From positions 1,963,001 through 2,027,000 of the forward strand of contig JAREIK010000500.1 in NCBI GenBank assembly GCA_029783825.1: a stretch of DNA of 64,000 nt, written 5' to 3'. The notes under the pieces are model-generated. The model did not search any database. It saw only the letters and a list, made by a program, of their open reading frames with translations, and was not told the origin of the DNA. Source of the DNA: Sapria himalayana. Its lineage: Eukaryota > Streptophyta > Magnoliopsida > Malpighiales > Rafflesiaceae. The translations under genes were made by a program, and so were the position numbers. Shown here piece by piece: positions 44,830 to 55,699 of the stretch; position 1 is the first letter of the stretch; each line of letters begins with the position of its first letter.

Positions 44830-47530
44830 GAATATCAAGTACATATCTCATCTATGACAAGATAATTTTCATAGAATAAACTATCTTTATAATAAGAAAA
44901 TATTTGAGTCTCACAATTTTTCATCAAAAATTGTCTTAAAGATTTTTTTGAGTCGCATGATTTTTAACTCGTTATCTTTCATAATTAAAATATTATTTAC
45001 AAAGAATAATAAATAATTAGCAAAATATTTCTGTCACTAAGATAATTATGGAAGAACAAAAAAAAAACAATAATATATTTATGTAATCAAAAAAAACGAT
45101 AGACTATAAAAACTTCGAAAAGAAGACTTTTGATCACAACATAAATCGCATATCTTTAATAATCTCCAAACTATAACTAACTATATTGCTCAAAACCACA
45201 ATAGTTACTTCATATACACCTCATCCTTAAGATCACCATTGAGATATATATATGTTTATGTCTAACCAGTGTATCTCCAACTTTGATATGCTACAAGAAA
45301 AATAAAAATATATATTAATGTTATTTTAGTTAATAAAAAAGTAAGTGTTATAATAATTCATATCAAATATCTGAGTGTATTTCATTGCCACAAGTATCAT
45401 TTAAATACAATCTAACATCCTATCCTAGCCCGTCATCACAATGAATACTCATTTGTAACAAACAATAAATCCTCCTAAAAGTTATCATATGAGTTGCCAA
45501 ATTCAATTAAAATAGTTAATATATTTCTCTGCTATCATAATTTTGGTGTCATCTTAGATGTGAATATGATAATACATTAGAATTAAACTTAAATATGCTA
45601 ATATCATCAAAAAAAATAAAAAAAAAATAAAAGAAAAAACAAGATGATAATATGATATAATCTATTAAACAAATGCTTAGTACACCTCTTTTATCACTTC
45701 TAAAGAGTGATAAAAATCTCAAGATCAGGGTGATAAAGTATAGGATCATCTATCTCTTTGATAAGCTCATATCTAGTCAGAGAAATTCGAGCATGTCACT
45801 CTCTTTTGATATGGACTATAAAATCCTGGATGATCAAGTATCCTAGTCTTCGACTCAATATGAGTCAGTATTAGTGCAAACTCCTATGCTATCACATCAT
45901 TTGAATCTCAATGAAGTTCCCCTACTCAAAAAATCTCATTCTTTAGACACAATATGATATAATTTTATTAATACATATGATAATTTCAAGTGCAAACTCC
46001 TAGTCTCCAACATGATTATATATAATTTATAAATGACTCTCTCTACTAATTAGTAGTTCAGACAAGGCTATAAATAACAGAGGAAAAATAGTTGATTCAA
46101 ACAACATATAGATTCATATATTTTCTATACTCATTAAAAAATGAGTTATGATAAAAAAAGATAATATTCACACTTATTAAAATCTTATTAGTCGCCGATA
46201 AAAAATATTTGTACTCATTTTATGTACAATAGTATTCAAAAAAAAAATACATATAAAGGACCTAGATTCTAATTTGTCTCATCCTGAAGAATAATTAATA
46301 ACAAAATAACTACATCCAAAAACTCTGAGACAAACTAAATAATCTTTAGGATATAGAATCTAGAAAAGTATGCACTAAGAAATAATAAAAAATATCTAAT
46401 TAATAAAGTATATTACAATTAAAATTAAATCTCCCAAAAAATATTTTAGAATACTCTTTCTAAGTAGGAGTGTGTCAAGACAAAAAATATAAAATATAAT
46501 CTTATTATATATACAACAAATATTAAACTGATCAAACATATATTTTAATATATTACTACTTTTAAATTTGTTAATATTTTCATTGAAATAAATTTTAAGT
46601 ATTTAGTGAAAAGATAGGAAAAAAACTCATAATCAATTAGGACAAGATATATCCATGTATACCTCAAGAAGTCATCAATAAAAATAATAAGATACTTATA
46701 TACTTATCTAGTCACATATCTATTAGGTTCTTATAGTTCGAAGTCTATCAGATCAAATTGAGCTATATTCAAATGAGATTAACGGTTAACGTGTAGGATA
46801 TAAAATTCTAGTAAGCTTTTATAGATAATATGTATCAAACTCTAAGATCAAAATACACTTAATACTCTTGGATTAGCTAGTGATGAACAACCAAGCTGAG
46901 AATGTACAAGTAAAAAATAAAAAATACTCAAATATCTAAAACAATCTTATTGTTAAAGAGAACATTTAATCTAGTTTTGATCAATCCCAAATCGAATCTT
47001 CCTTAAAGATTCTCAATTCAATAGACAAACATTGATATAAAAAAAATAAAATAAAAATTAAATTGTGTAAAAAGCAACTCACAAATAAAAAATAACAAGA
47101 CAATCATAAATAAACAGGATACGAAAAAATAACAAATAATCAAACTAAATATTATCAAATCTAATATTTTTTGAATATTTGTTATTGGTGATAGTAATAT
47201 ATATATATATATATATATATATTACTATCACAACTATTATCACCACTATATATATATATATACACAATCACAAATGATATGATAGTTTTCTCTAAAATCA
47301 ATGATCTAAAAGTATAAAATAATAGTAAAGGCAAAACAACTAGTGATACTTTAAAAAAAAACTATTACTACGTTATAGAAAAATTTGATATATTTCTCTT
47401 GAATATGTATCACGGTGGATGAACTTTGTGAAGATCCATAAATGATACCAATATGTAGTTTGTACCTCTCACAACTACATAAAATCCTCGATCTTTTATC
47501 CAGAAATAATATCTAACAATTACTTATGGT
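44830..47530 (-). pseudogene. Copia pol relic, minus strand
   Basis: The clearest part is an integrase-core trace at about 46620-46720 on the minus strand (KYLIIFIDDFLRYTWIYLV, containing the first catalytic Asp). Flanking sequence in both directions is compatible with copia pol but too decayed to assign in detail. The complete copia at 47557-52226 lies just right of it in the same orientation. Confidence 0.55.
47188..47231. repeat. 44-bp perfect AT palindrome
   Basis: gtgatagtaat, eleven AT units, attactatcac: the arms are exact reverse complements, so the whole is a perfect palindrome. A further (AT) run follows at 47249-47264. Confidence 0.92.
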
Positions 47531-47551
47531 ATGATATTTCCTCCTTCATTA

Positions 47552-47556
47552 AGTAC
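47552..47556. repeat. Copia target-site duplication, left copy (agtac)
   Basis: agtac directly precedes the left LTR and recurs directly after the right LTR at 52227-52231. Confidence 0.9.
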
Positions 47557-47665
47557 TGTAGACAAAGAAGGAGAGAGAGAGAGAGAGAGAGATAACCTTA
47601 GATTTCTTTGATTTCTTTCAATTGTTCTGCTTGTAGCCCATTCACTCTTATTTATATATTCCACA
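47557..47665 (-). repeat. 3' LTR of the copia element (109 bp)
   Basis: On the element strand it starts tgtggaatatataaataaga and ends ccttctttgtctaca (TG...CA ends). It contains a (CT/GA)n microsatellite at 47570-47592 and a TATA-box-like tatataaata only about eight bases from its start. It is preceded by the polypurine tract. Confidence 0.92.
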
Positions 47666-47683
47666 CTCCCCCTCAAGCTGGAG
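47666..47683 (-). promoter_or_regulatory. Polypurine tract of the copia element
   Basis: ccagcttgagggggag on the element strand lies immediately before the 3' LTR, the usual plus-strand primer position. Confidence 0.85.
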
Positions 47684-48335
47684 CATATACGTCATATGCA
47701 CCAAGCTTGTTACAAATGTATTTAATCCTAGGATGACTGAGAGATTTAGTGAAGATATCTGCTAGTTGATCATCTAAATTAACAAAACTTATAGCAATAC
47801 ATCCTGATGTGATCTTCTCTCTAATGAAGTGACAATCAACTTCAATATGCTTGATCCTTTCATGAAAGACTTGATTGGATGCAATATGTAATGCGGCCTG
47901 GTTATCACAGATAAGTTTCATCTCTTCATCCTTTCCAAATCTCAACTATCGAAGAAGATATTTCAACCATATGAGTTCACATGTTGCCAAAGCCAAAGCT
48001 CGATACTCGGCTTCAGCACTAGATCTTGCTACTACATTTTGTTTCTTACTCTTCCAAGATATTAGATTACCTCCAATGAAAACACAGTACCCTGAAGTGG
48101 AACGTCTATCTGTGGGTGAGCTAGCCCAATCTGCATCTGTGTAACCAACAACCTGAGTATGATCTCTGTTCTCGTACAACACACCTTGGCCTGGTGTACT
48201 TTTGATATATCGAAGAATGCAGATTATGACATCCCAATGACTATCACATGGTGACTGTAGGAATTGACTAACGGCACTCACAGGAAAAGAAATATCTGGA
48301 CGAGTAATGGTGAGATAGTTCAATTTACCTACAAG
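47673..48335 (-). pseudogene. Copia RNase H
   Basis: Encodes LNYLTITRPDISFPVSAVSQ, GYTDADWASSPTDRRSTSGY (catalytic Asp in TDAD), ARSSAEAEYRALA (catalytic Glu) and, after one in-frame stop near 47946, a segment ending FVNLDDQLADIFTKSL, which is the standard copia pol C-terminus. Same frame as the RT upstream, separated from it by the stop at 48336-48338 (TGA where CGA is expected). Confidence 0.9.
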
Positions 48336-48338
48336 TCA

Positions 48339-49172
48339 TCGATATCTCCCTGGGTATCCTAAAGGCTCCCCCTGTCCTGGTACAAGTTTGACATTTGGAT
48401 CCATAGGTGTGTCTACCGGTTTACAATCTAACATACCGGTGTCTTTCAGGATGTCTAAAACATACTTCCTTTGGGAAAGGACCACACCGAAACTGGATTG
48501 AGCTATCTCAATTCCCAAGAAATACTTGAAATTCCCCAAATCTTTGGTCTGAAAGTGAGTAAAAAGATATTGCTTTAGTTTCTGAATACCATCCTGATCA
48601 CTGCCTGTAATGACAATGTCATCCACATAAACAACCAGATAAATACACTGCCCCAAGGAATTATGATGATAGAAAACTGAATGGTTTGCTGTACTACGAA
48701 GCATGCCAAACTCTTGAACAACAGAACTAAAACGACTAAACCATGCTTGAGAAGATTGTTTCAAGCCATATAGAGAACGACGTAACTTGCACACTAAACC
48801 AGACTCCTCCTGAGCAACAAAACCAGGAGGTTGCTCCATATAAACTTCCTCGGCAAGATCACCATGAAGGAAGACATTTTTAATATCCAACTGATAAAGA
48901 GTCCAAGAACACATAGCAGCCATGGAGAGAAGCAGACGAACAGAAACAATCTTGGCAACAGGGGAGAATGTGTCAGCATAATCAGAACTATAAATCTGAG
49001 TATAGCATTTAGCAACTAAGCGGGCCTTGAGGCGATCAACCTGACCATCAGGACTAACCTTAATTGCATAGACCCAACGACAACCAACTGTAGATTTACC
49101 AGAGGATAAAACAACAAGATCCCAAGTGCCATTAGAGTGTAGAGCAGCCATTTCATCCACCATTACCTGTCG
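48339..49172 (-). pseudogene. Copia reverse transcriptase
   Basis: Open for 275 codons. It contains the RVT_2 landmarks NGTWDLV, WVYAIKVSPDGQVDRLKARL, LYQLDIKNVFLHGDLAEEVY (catalytic Asp), SLYGLKQSSQAWFSRF and LVVYVDDIVITGSDQDG (YVDD box), then DLGNFKYFLGIEIA and PVDTPMDPN. All catalytic residues are present in this domain, but stops on both sides isolate it from the rest of pol. Confidence 0.93.
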
Positions 49173-50217
49173 CTAGGCTGGATGAGAAAGAGCTTCATAG
49201 GTGCTTTTTGGAAGAGAAACAGAGGATATAGCAGAAACAAAAGCATAATATGATGAAGATAATCGATGATAACTCAAAAAATTGTAAATAGGATGAGGAT
49301 TACGAGTAGAGCGATTACCTTTCCGAGTAGCAATGGGTAAGTCATCAGGAGAGGGTGGAGCCGGGGCAGGAGAAGCCGAAGGGATAGGAAGTGAGTCAGC
49401 AGGTGCCTCAGCAAATGACAGAGGAGCATCGACACGAGGGCGACGATGATAAACCTGAAGTGATCGAGGAGACACAACATCAGGTGAAGAGACAATGGGA
49501 ATGGGCAGGACTGCAGAAACATGAAGAGACTCAAAAGTGGTGGAAAAGAATGGTGAGTCCTCAAAGAAAGTAACATCAGCGGAGATAAAGTAGCGATGAG
49601 TCTCAAGAGAGTCACAACGATAACCCTTCTGAAGTCTGGAATATCCCAAGAAGAGACACCTCATGGCTTTGGCTGAAAGCTTGTCCTATCCAGAAGTGAG
49701 AATATGAACAAAGCAAGTACAACCAAAGACACAAGAAAGAAAGAAATAAAGTGGTTGGTCAGGAAAGAGAAGGGAATGAGGAATCTGATCATGTAAAATA
49801 GAGGAGGGCATACGATTAATCAAATAACAAGCGGTAAGAACCGCGTCGCCCCAAAAAACGAAGAGGAACATTAATATGGAGGAGGATAGTACGAGCTGTC
49901 TCAACAAGATGTCGATTCTTGCGCTCAGCTACCCCATTTTGTTGAGGAGTATGAGCAAAAGAAGACTGATGAAGAATCCCATGATGAGACATAAATGAAG
50001 TAAAGGGGGATGAAAAATATTCCCTGGCATTGTCACTGCGTAACACACGAATAGAAATATTGAATTGGGTCTGAATTTCAGCATAAAATTTCTGAAAAAT
50101 AGAAAATAACTCAGCTCGATTTTTCATTAAAAATAACCAAGTACATCGAGAATAGTCATCAATAAAAGTGACAAAATACTGAAATCTTAAAGTAGACGCA
50201 GTCCGACAAGGACCTCA
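49173..50217 (-). pseudogene. Copia integrase core and linker to RT
   Basis: The core begins after an in-frame TGA at 50215-50217 (where TGG, in HTDVWG, is expected). [20 protein letters not shown] gives the first Asp, [15 protein letters not shown] the second Asp and [18 protein letters not shown] the Glu of the D,D-35-E triad. A frameshift near 49830-49900 precedes [19 protein letters not shown], and stops at 49686 and 49173 interrupt the linker, which has a Pro/Ser-rich segment before RT. Confidence 0.88.
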
Positions 50218-50830
50218 AACATCAGTGTGAACAAGCTCAAAATGAGACTTTGCCCGATTATCCAAATGCTTTGGGAACGAGGCACGAGTATGTTTCCCAA
50301 GCTGACATGACTCACACGAAAGCGATGACAAAGTGGAAAAACGAGGGACCATCTTCTGTAACTTGGAGAGACTAGGGTGGCCCAAACGACTGTGAATGAG
50401 GAGAGGAGCATCAGTGGAAATGCAAACTGCAGGAGATGAATCCGAGGTGAGGTGATAGAGGCCTTGAGACTCACGTCCTATGCCAATTGTCTTCCCCGTA
50501 CTCCGGTCCTGCAAAATCACAAATTTATCAGAAAAGGTAATAAAATAATTAAGAGTACGAGTAATTTTGCTGATGGAAAATAAGATTAAAAGGACATTTA
50601 GGAGTATAAAGGACAGAAGTGAGAGGTAGAGAAGATAGAGGAAGGGCCAAACCAATACCTTTAGCCACAGTTTGAGAACCATTAGCTAAGGTAACAGTAG
50701 GTAAAGCAGAGATAGTAGAAATAAAGGAGAAAAGATCCTTATTACCAGATATATGATCAGAAGCTCCAGAATCTAGAATCCAGGGTCCAAGAGAAGATGT
50801 GTGGGTAAGGCAGACAGAAGTATTACCAGG
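50218..50830 (-). pseudogene. Copia protease and integrase zinc-binding region
   Basis: WILDSGASDHISG near 50750-50790 is the retropepsin active site (Asp-Ser-Gly-Ala). The following part goes through YFITFSDKFVILQDRSTGKT and ESQGLYHL to the zinc-binding HSRLGHPSL and CESCQLGKHT motif (two His, two Cys). A frameshift near 50600-50680 separates protease and integrase frames, and a stop near 50829 follows gag. Confidence 0.87.
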
Positions 50831-51730
50831 CTAGGCAATAGAGGCAACATAAGCATGATATGCCTGAGATGCGGAGGAGCTCGGAGGCTCAGGCAGCTGA
50901 GAATCAGAGGATTGGACCATATGGGCAGTGCGAGGAGGCCATCCATGTAACTGATAGCAACGATCACGAGTGTGGCCAAGTTTATTGCAATAAGTGCAAT
51001 GAGGACGTTGGCCCCTACCTCGATTACCTCTTCGGCCTCCTTGAGTGGCAGTGTGAGAAACTAACACAGAAGAATCTGAAGTGTTATCAGATGGCAAAGT
51101 CTGTGTGGACGAGATACGAAGGAGGCGAGCAAACACATCATCCAAGGATGGAACTGATGAACTGCCAAGAATCTGATCGCAGACAGGCTCAAGATCCGAA
51201 CGGAGGCCAATAAGAGTAAGGACCATGAAGAACTTATCAAGCTGTGTTTGTTGAGCCCCAATATCAGAAGTAAGAGGCATCACAGTCAAGAACTCTTCCT
51301 TAAGAGAAACAATCTGGCCAATATAAGTAGATAGATCCAAGTCCTGTTAGCTGAGATGGACAATAGCAGAAGCCACCTTATAAAGACGCTGGATATCATT
51401 CGTGTATAATCCTTTAGCTTGAGTCCAAAATTTAAAACAAGTTTTGTAGGCCCGAAGATGAAGAAGAATCTTAGGATCAACTGATTGGCACAATATACTA
51501 CATAACTGGGCATCTATCTTCCTCCACTGTACGCGATCAACCTCAGGGATATCTGTCTCCTGTGTAATCAAGTGATCCTCATATCATTGACCCATAAACC
51601 ATAGTTTAACAGAAACTGACCAGAAAAGATAATTGTCACTGCCAACCAATTTCTCCGAAGTAATCATAGGAGATCCGGATATAATAGAAGAAAAAATAGA
51701 AATTTTAGCAGTCATATCTACTTCAGATTG
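50831..51730 (-). pseudogene. Copia gag with CCHC zinc knuckle
   Basis: Starts with a Met near 51717 (MTAKISIFSS); SEKLVGSDNYLFWSVSVKLW marks the gag N-terminus. It has in-frame stops after FMGQ (51584-51586) and VHLS (51347-51349), otherwise one frame. UBN2-type features follow (DLSTYIGQIVSLKEEFLTVM, DVFARLLRISS), then a zinc knuckle CTYCNKLGHTRDRC (C-x2-C-x4-H-x4-C) and a Pro/Ser/Gln-rich end. The neighbouring captured fragment lies just upstream on the element strand. Confidence 0.9.
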
Positions 51731-51739
51731 AAAAAGAGG

Positions 51740-52097
51740 TGCAAATTGAAAAAGAGTGTTCCTCGTGTGAAATGGGAAGATATTGGGGGCCAAAAAGAGG
51801 TGAAGAGGGAACTACGTAGAGTTCTACAAATGTGCCAGAACTGCTCGGATTCGTTCCAACAGCGGCCCACGCTCGGAGTTCTGCTCTACGGGCCTCCCGG
51901 GTGCAGCAAAACGCTGATGGCTCGTGCAGTGGCCACGGAGTCAGGAATGAGCTTCTTCTCCGTCAAGGGACCCGAGCTGTACTCAAAACTCATGGGCGAA
52001 TCAGAGAAGGCGGTGAATAATTTGTTCGTGCGGGCCAAGAATAATACTCCGTCAGTCATCTTCTTCGATGAATTCGATTCTCTCGTCCCTCTCCGGA
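51740..52097 (+). pseudogene. Captured AAA-ATPase gene fragment (CDC48/CIP111-like), antisense to the copia element
   Basis: Plus-strand open frame with a typical AAA domain: VPRVKWEDIGGQKEVKRELR (start of the domain), Walker A GPPGCSKT (51890-51913), ARAVATESGMSFFSVKGPEL, SKLMGESEKAVNNLFVRAK and Walker B VIFFDEFDSL. Typical members continue from here through arginine fingers and a lid; these are missing. The CSKT Walker A variant and GESEKAV motif fit the CIP111/Spaf-type AAA proteins. No introns, GC-rich, and open without stops, unlike its surroundings. It lies between the copia primer site (52098-52109) and gag, so it moved with the retroelement. It is a fragment and is probably not translated. 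Confidence 0.9.
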
Positions 52098-52109
52098 CCT
52101 CCGATACCA
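52098..52109 (-). promoter_or_regulatory. Copia primer-binding site
   Basis: tggtatcggagg on the element strand directly follows the 5' LTR; it matches the tRNA-iMet primer site TGGTATCAGAGC with few changes. The captured fragment starts within about 15 nt of it. Confidence 0.82.
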
Positions 52110-52121
52110 TGTAGACGAAGA

Positions 52122-52157
<36 letters not shown>

Positions 52158-52226
52158 CTTAGATTTCATTGATTTCTTTAAATTGTTCCGCTTGTAGCCC
52201 TTTCTCTCTTATTTATATATTCCACA
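52110..52226 (-). repeat. 5' LTR of the copia element (117 bp)
   Basis: Pair of the LTR at 47557-47665, with a longer GA microsatellite (52123-52155). TG...CA ends and a TATA-like tatataaata close to the start, so the U3 part is extremely short. Confidence 0.92.
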
Positions 52227-52231
52227 AGTAC
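52227..52231. repeat. Copia target-site duplication, right copy (agtac)
   Basis: Exact copy of 47552-47556. Confidence 0.9.
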
Positions 52232-53718
52232 AATGGACTAGGATTCTCCTGGGCTACTTATGTTGTGATAATTCATACAATGACAAAAAAAATACAAAAA
52301 GCAACAAACCCTAACCTTATTTTAACTTTAATTTTTTTAAAAATCTGTCAAACACCTATTTAGGATTTTTATCCAAAAATATTATTTTTTATGGTTGTTT
52401 ACCATTGTACACCACAATACATTACCATGCAAGACCAAGCACTAATGTGCACAGCCATTAACAAATTAGGGTTTGCAAATAAAGATCTGCCAACAGCCAC
52501 ATGCCATGCACTTCCACTCTAAGCTATCAAAAATTTTAATATAAATAATAAATAAATAAAACCTACAAAAAATAAAAATATATATGATTTATGATAACTC
52601 ATATGTTGGATACTCCCAAATAATAAACAATAAAAAGAAAAATACATCAAACCTTAACTTTTTATCAAGTTAAGATCTATATATCACAAATACCTAATTT
52701 AAAGGAGTGAAAAATAATATGTGATCATCAGAGAATTTTCATGAAAATATTTATAGTCTATTTATTGTTAGAAACATAAATAGTGACAATCGCATCATCC
52801 AAAAACTTCTCTCGATTGAAGTGACAATGAACCTTACTAAAGTTTATTATTTTCCAAGTTTGTAATTTTTATGTATTTTATATTCGTGATGGAAGCACCC
52901 AGTTTGTATGAGTATCTCAATCAAATTGCCCCCTATATAATAAATTTTATGTAAATTATTTAGATATCAAGTTGCAATGAACTTGTAATGAATTGTTAGT
53001 TGATAAAATAAAATCTTTTAAGTTATAGTATATTGTTAATTTCAATAATTTAGTTTATTTTTCCACATTTAAATTTATAATAGCGTCAAAGTCATACCAT
53101 TTAAAATAAGAGTCTAGTAGAGTGAAAATTTAAATTAGGGTTGTAAATCCTATAGAATGTGTATGATAGAAAAAAAAAACAAGATATAAAAATAGAAAAA
53201 AAAAAGGAAAGGATTTTGTAGGTATACTCAATGCATGCAAGCACACAATGAAATCAACAGAGTCTGAGCATGCACAGTTACTGCATGCATGGGCACACAA
53301 TAGACACTATTAGGTGCACACATAATTGGCGCACAATGCACAAGCACATGGTGGCATGCAACGGCGCATAAGGTGGTATTTTAAGAAAATCCTAGCTAGG
53401 ATTCAAAAGTTATCAATAATAAATTGGACCTTAAAAATTATAATTCTAGAAAAATTAAATATAATTACAATAACACATTCTAAAAATTTCAATTATACAA
53501 ATTTTCTAAATTAGGGTTTTGAAACCCTAATTTCTAATCTAGACAGCTCAATTTTAATATGTATTTATGATAATAAATTCTTGATGGAGTCAATCTAGAT
53601 AAAAATTTAATAGCAGCATATTCAAGTTGTTAGTTATTGTGTTATTATACCATATGTTGAAGAAAAACTACTTCATATTCTCAACAACATTGAATATCTG
53701 AGTAATGTTGAGCAGTAT
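52232..53718. other. AT-rich sequence, nothing recognised
   Basis: No supported frame. 53225-53370 is a richer stretch with many GCACA, CATGCA and GGCGCA motifs (similar to 58075-58200, which has gcacac, gtgcac and ggcgta motifs), possibly copies of one transposon-related repeat. Confidence 0.45.
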
Positions 53719-54212
53719 TATAGGTATCAAATGAGTTGGACAGTCTGAGCATAGCACAAAGTACGTCACAACATGACTCATGGTCTTTCCTTGACCTACC
53801 TCATGCCAGCCCATAACACGATTTGAACAATGCCAAACTAGGGTCCCTAGCTTGCGTGCATTGACAATCGTGGCGCGACACATTTCTTGGCACACTAGCA
53901 CATGTGAGGCAATTTCAACCCAACTGACTAAACCATGTTAGCATGGACCTGACTCAGGCCAACATGGACTGACACAGGCTATTCTAGACCTAACCCATGC
54001 CAGCCTAGCATTGCTTGACCCGGCTGAATATGATCCAGCATGATCGAAGCAAGCTGCAGGCCAATAGGTCATGTCAGACTCCCCATTTTTAGAGTTGTGC
54101 TGACATAACATGACTCTTGCTAAAAAACTATATCATGCTAGGAATGCCATGGTAGCCCAAATGGACTTAAAAACAGGCATGCAAGACTGACACAACTCCT
54201 TCGACACTTTTA
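53719..54212. mobile_element. Non-autonomous hAT-like element (494 bp)
   Basis: Begins tataggtatcaaatgag and ends cttcgacactttta. Flanks agcagtat and aacaatat agree at six of eight positions. The interior is GC-richer than its surroundings and contains ATGCCAGCC, AACATGACTC and GGCCAACATGGA motifs like the other hAT derivatives. Confidence 0.6.
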
Positions 54213-55517
54213 AACAATATCATACAATGTTCATATAGAATATATCTGCTCTTATTAAAGCATCGTTGATAGAAAATAAAAATCTTAAATCATATCAATG
54301 ATGATATCGAAACATATTTTATTGCTTATACATGTAAAATTATATTGATAATAATATTTGACATCACTTATAATAATAAATGATAAAAAAAACATTTAAA
54401 TTAAAAAAATCATCACTTGAAAACCTAACTAACATATCTAAAAGGCCTTTGAATATTTTAGGAGGATAAGATCTTATGTACTGCTTATCAACCTGAAATA
54501 TGAGTCCTTAATTAGAATATTTCAATATTTTCTAAATGATATAAGCGAGTATCATACAAAAAAGATTTTTATCTCTATAAAATATATTATGTCACTTAAA
54601 AAGAAAGTGGTAAAATCCAACCTGCTCACTAAGTAAATATTTTAAAAATATATATCAGAGTTGAGTCACATATTGCTCAAAAATTATCAGCGAGAATTCT
54701 TATATCTTTTGGCTATTATAAAACTGTTTCTTCCATATGCCAAGATTCTGATACAATTCTTAAAAAATAAGAAAAAAAATCTAAAAGATAAAATACCAAT
54801 TATCTAATCATAATCATGAAATTACTGATGTCAATGGTAGTGATGTTGAAGAGACTCATTTTGACACACCAATCATTACTTCTAGAGAATAATTTGAATT
54901 ATTTGTTGGTCATGATTTGACAATTACTATGAATAATGATCATGTAGATCCATCTATTGTAGATTATGTTTCTTTTATAACATATACAATTGACCTGATA
55001 ATTTTAGAGGCCCCCTAAGGACTCAAGAGCAAAAATTCTTACTACCCAACATGCTCAATTTGTGCCACTTTCTAAAGACAATACTGATCATGCATTTTTT
55101 TGATCCACTTCCTCCACTATGCATAAAAAAAAGCATAAAGGATTGCCCAATAGATTAAACAGACAATGGAGATGAATAATGCTTCAATTATTGTTTCTTT
55201 TCATGTTGATCAACGTGAAAAGGTACTTTAGTTTCATATGATTCAGTTCCTTCTAAATTGTCATCTTCATTGCTTGCAAAAGACATGTATCAGAAGTCAT
55301 ATATCAAAGTTTTTTTCAAAAGAACAACATAAGTTGCCCCCATTGTTGCCTCCTATTATTTTTCTGTGTGAAAAAGATTTGTTCACAGATCTCTAATTTG
55401 GCTTTGGCATGTATTTTATTGTTTCCTCTCCGAACTTCATGTTTCATGCATCAATTTAAATGAGATTACCCAATATGTATGAGCTATCCAAAACAAATTG
55501 TTCCTAGGGAGTAATTT
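54213..55517. other. AT-rich sequence, possible retroelement remnant
   Basis: On the + strand 54830-55010 is fairly open (for example SIVDYVSFITYTIDLIILEA) and might be part of a copia pol linker, but I find no diagnostic motif. Confidence 0.35.
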
Positions 55518-55690
55518 GTAATATCTGGTCTGATCATTATCATATGATTTAATTTTCCTATAATCCTTCTATAACTAACAGAATTGATATGCAATACCTA
55601 GGGATAATTGATATGTAATACTTGGCCTGATCATTGTCATATAATTTAATTTTCCTATAATCCTCATATAACTAACAAAAAAATTTATAT
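55518..55690. repeat. Tandem duplication, period 97 bp
   Basis: Two copies of gtaatatctggtctgatcat...tttaattttcctataatcc; starts at 55518 and 55615. Confidence 0.82.
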
Positions 55691-55699
55691 ATCGACATA

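Larger units (their letters stand above)
47557..52226 (-). mobile_element. Complete Ty1/copia retrotransposon with very short LTRs and captured host sequence
   Basis: Minus-strand element of 4670 bp with LTRs of 109 and 117 bp, flanked by agtac on both sides. Order on its own strand: 5' LTR, primer site, captured AAA-ATPase fragment (antisense), gag, protease, integrase, reverse transcriptase, RNase H, polypurine tract, 3' LTR. This is the copia order (integrase before RT). The LTRs differ at about seven of roughly 90 comparable positions plus the GA repeat length, indicating age. Several in-frame stops and frameshifts near 50680-50790 and 49830-49900 make it non-autonomous now. Confidence 0.93.

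Noticed and set aside
48831..51213. Plus-strand frames across the copia gag/pol
   Set aside because: Shadows of the minus-strand copia coding sequence.
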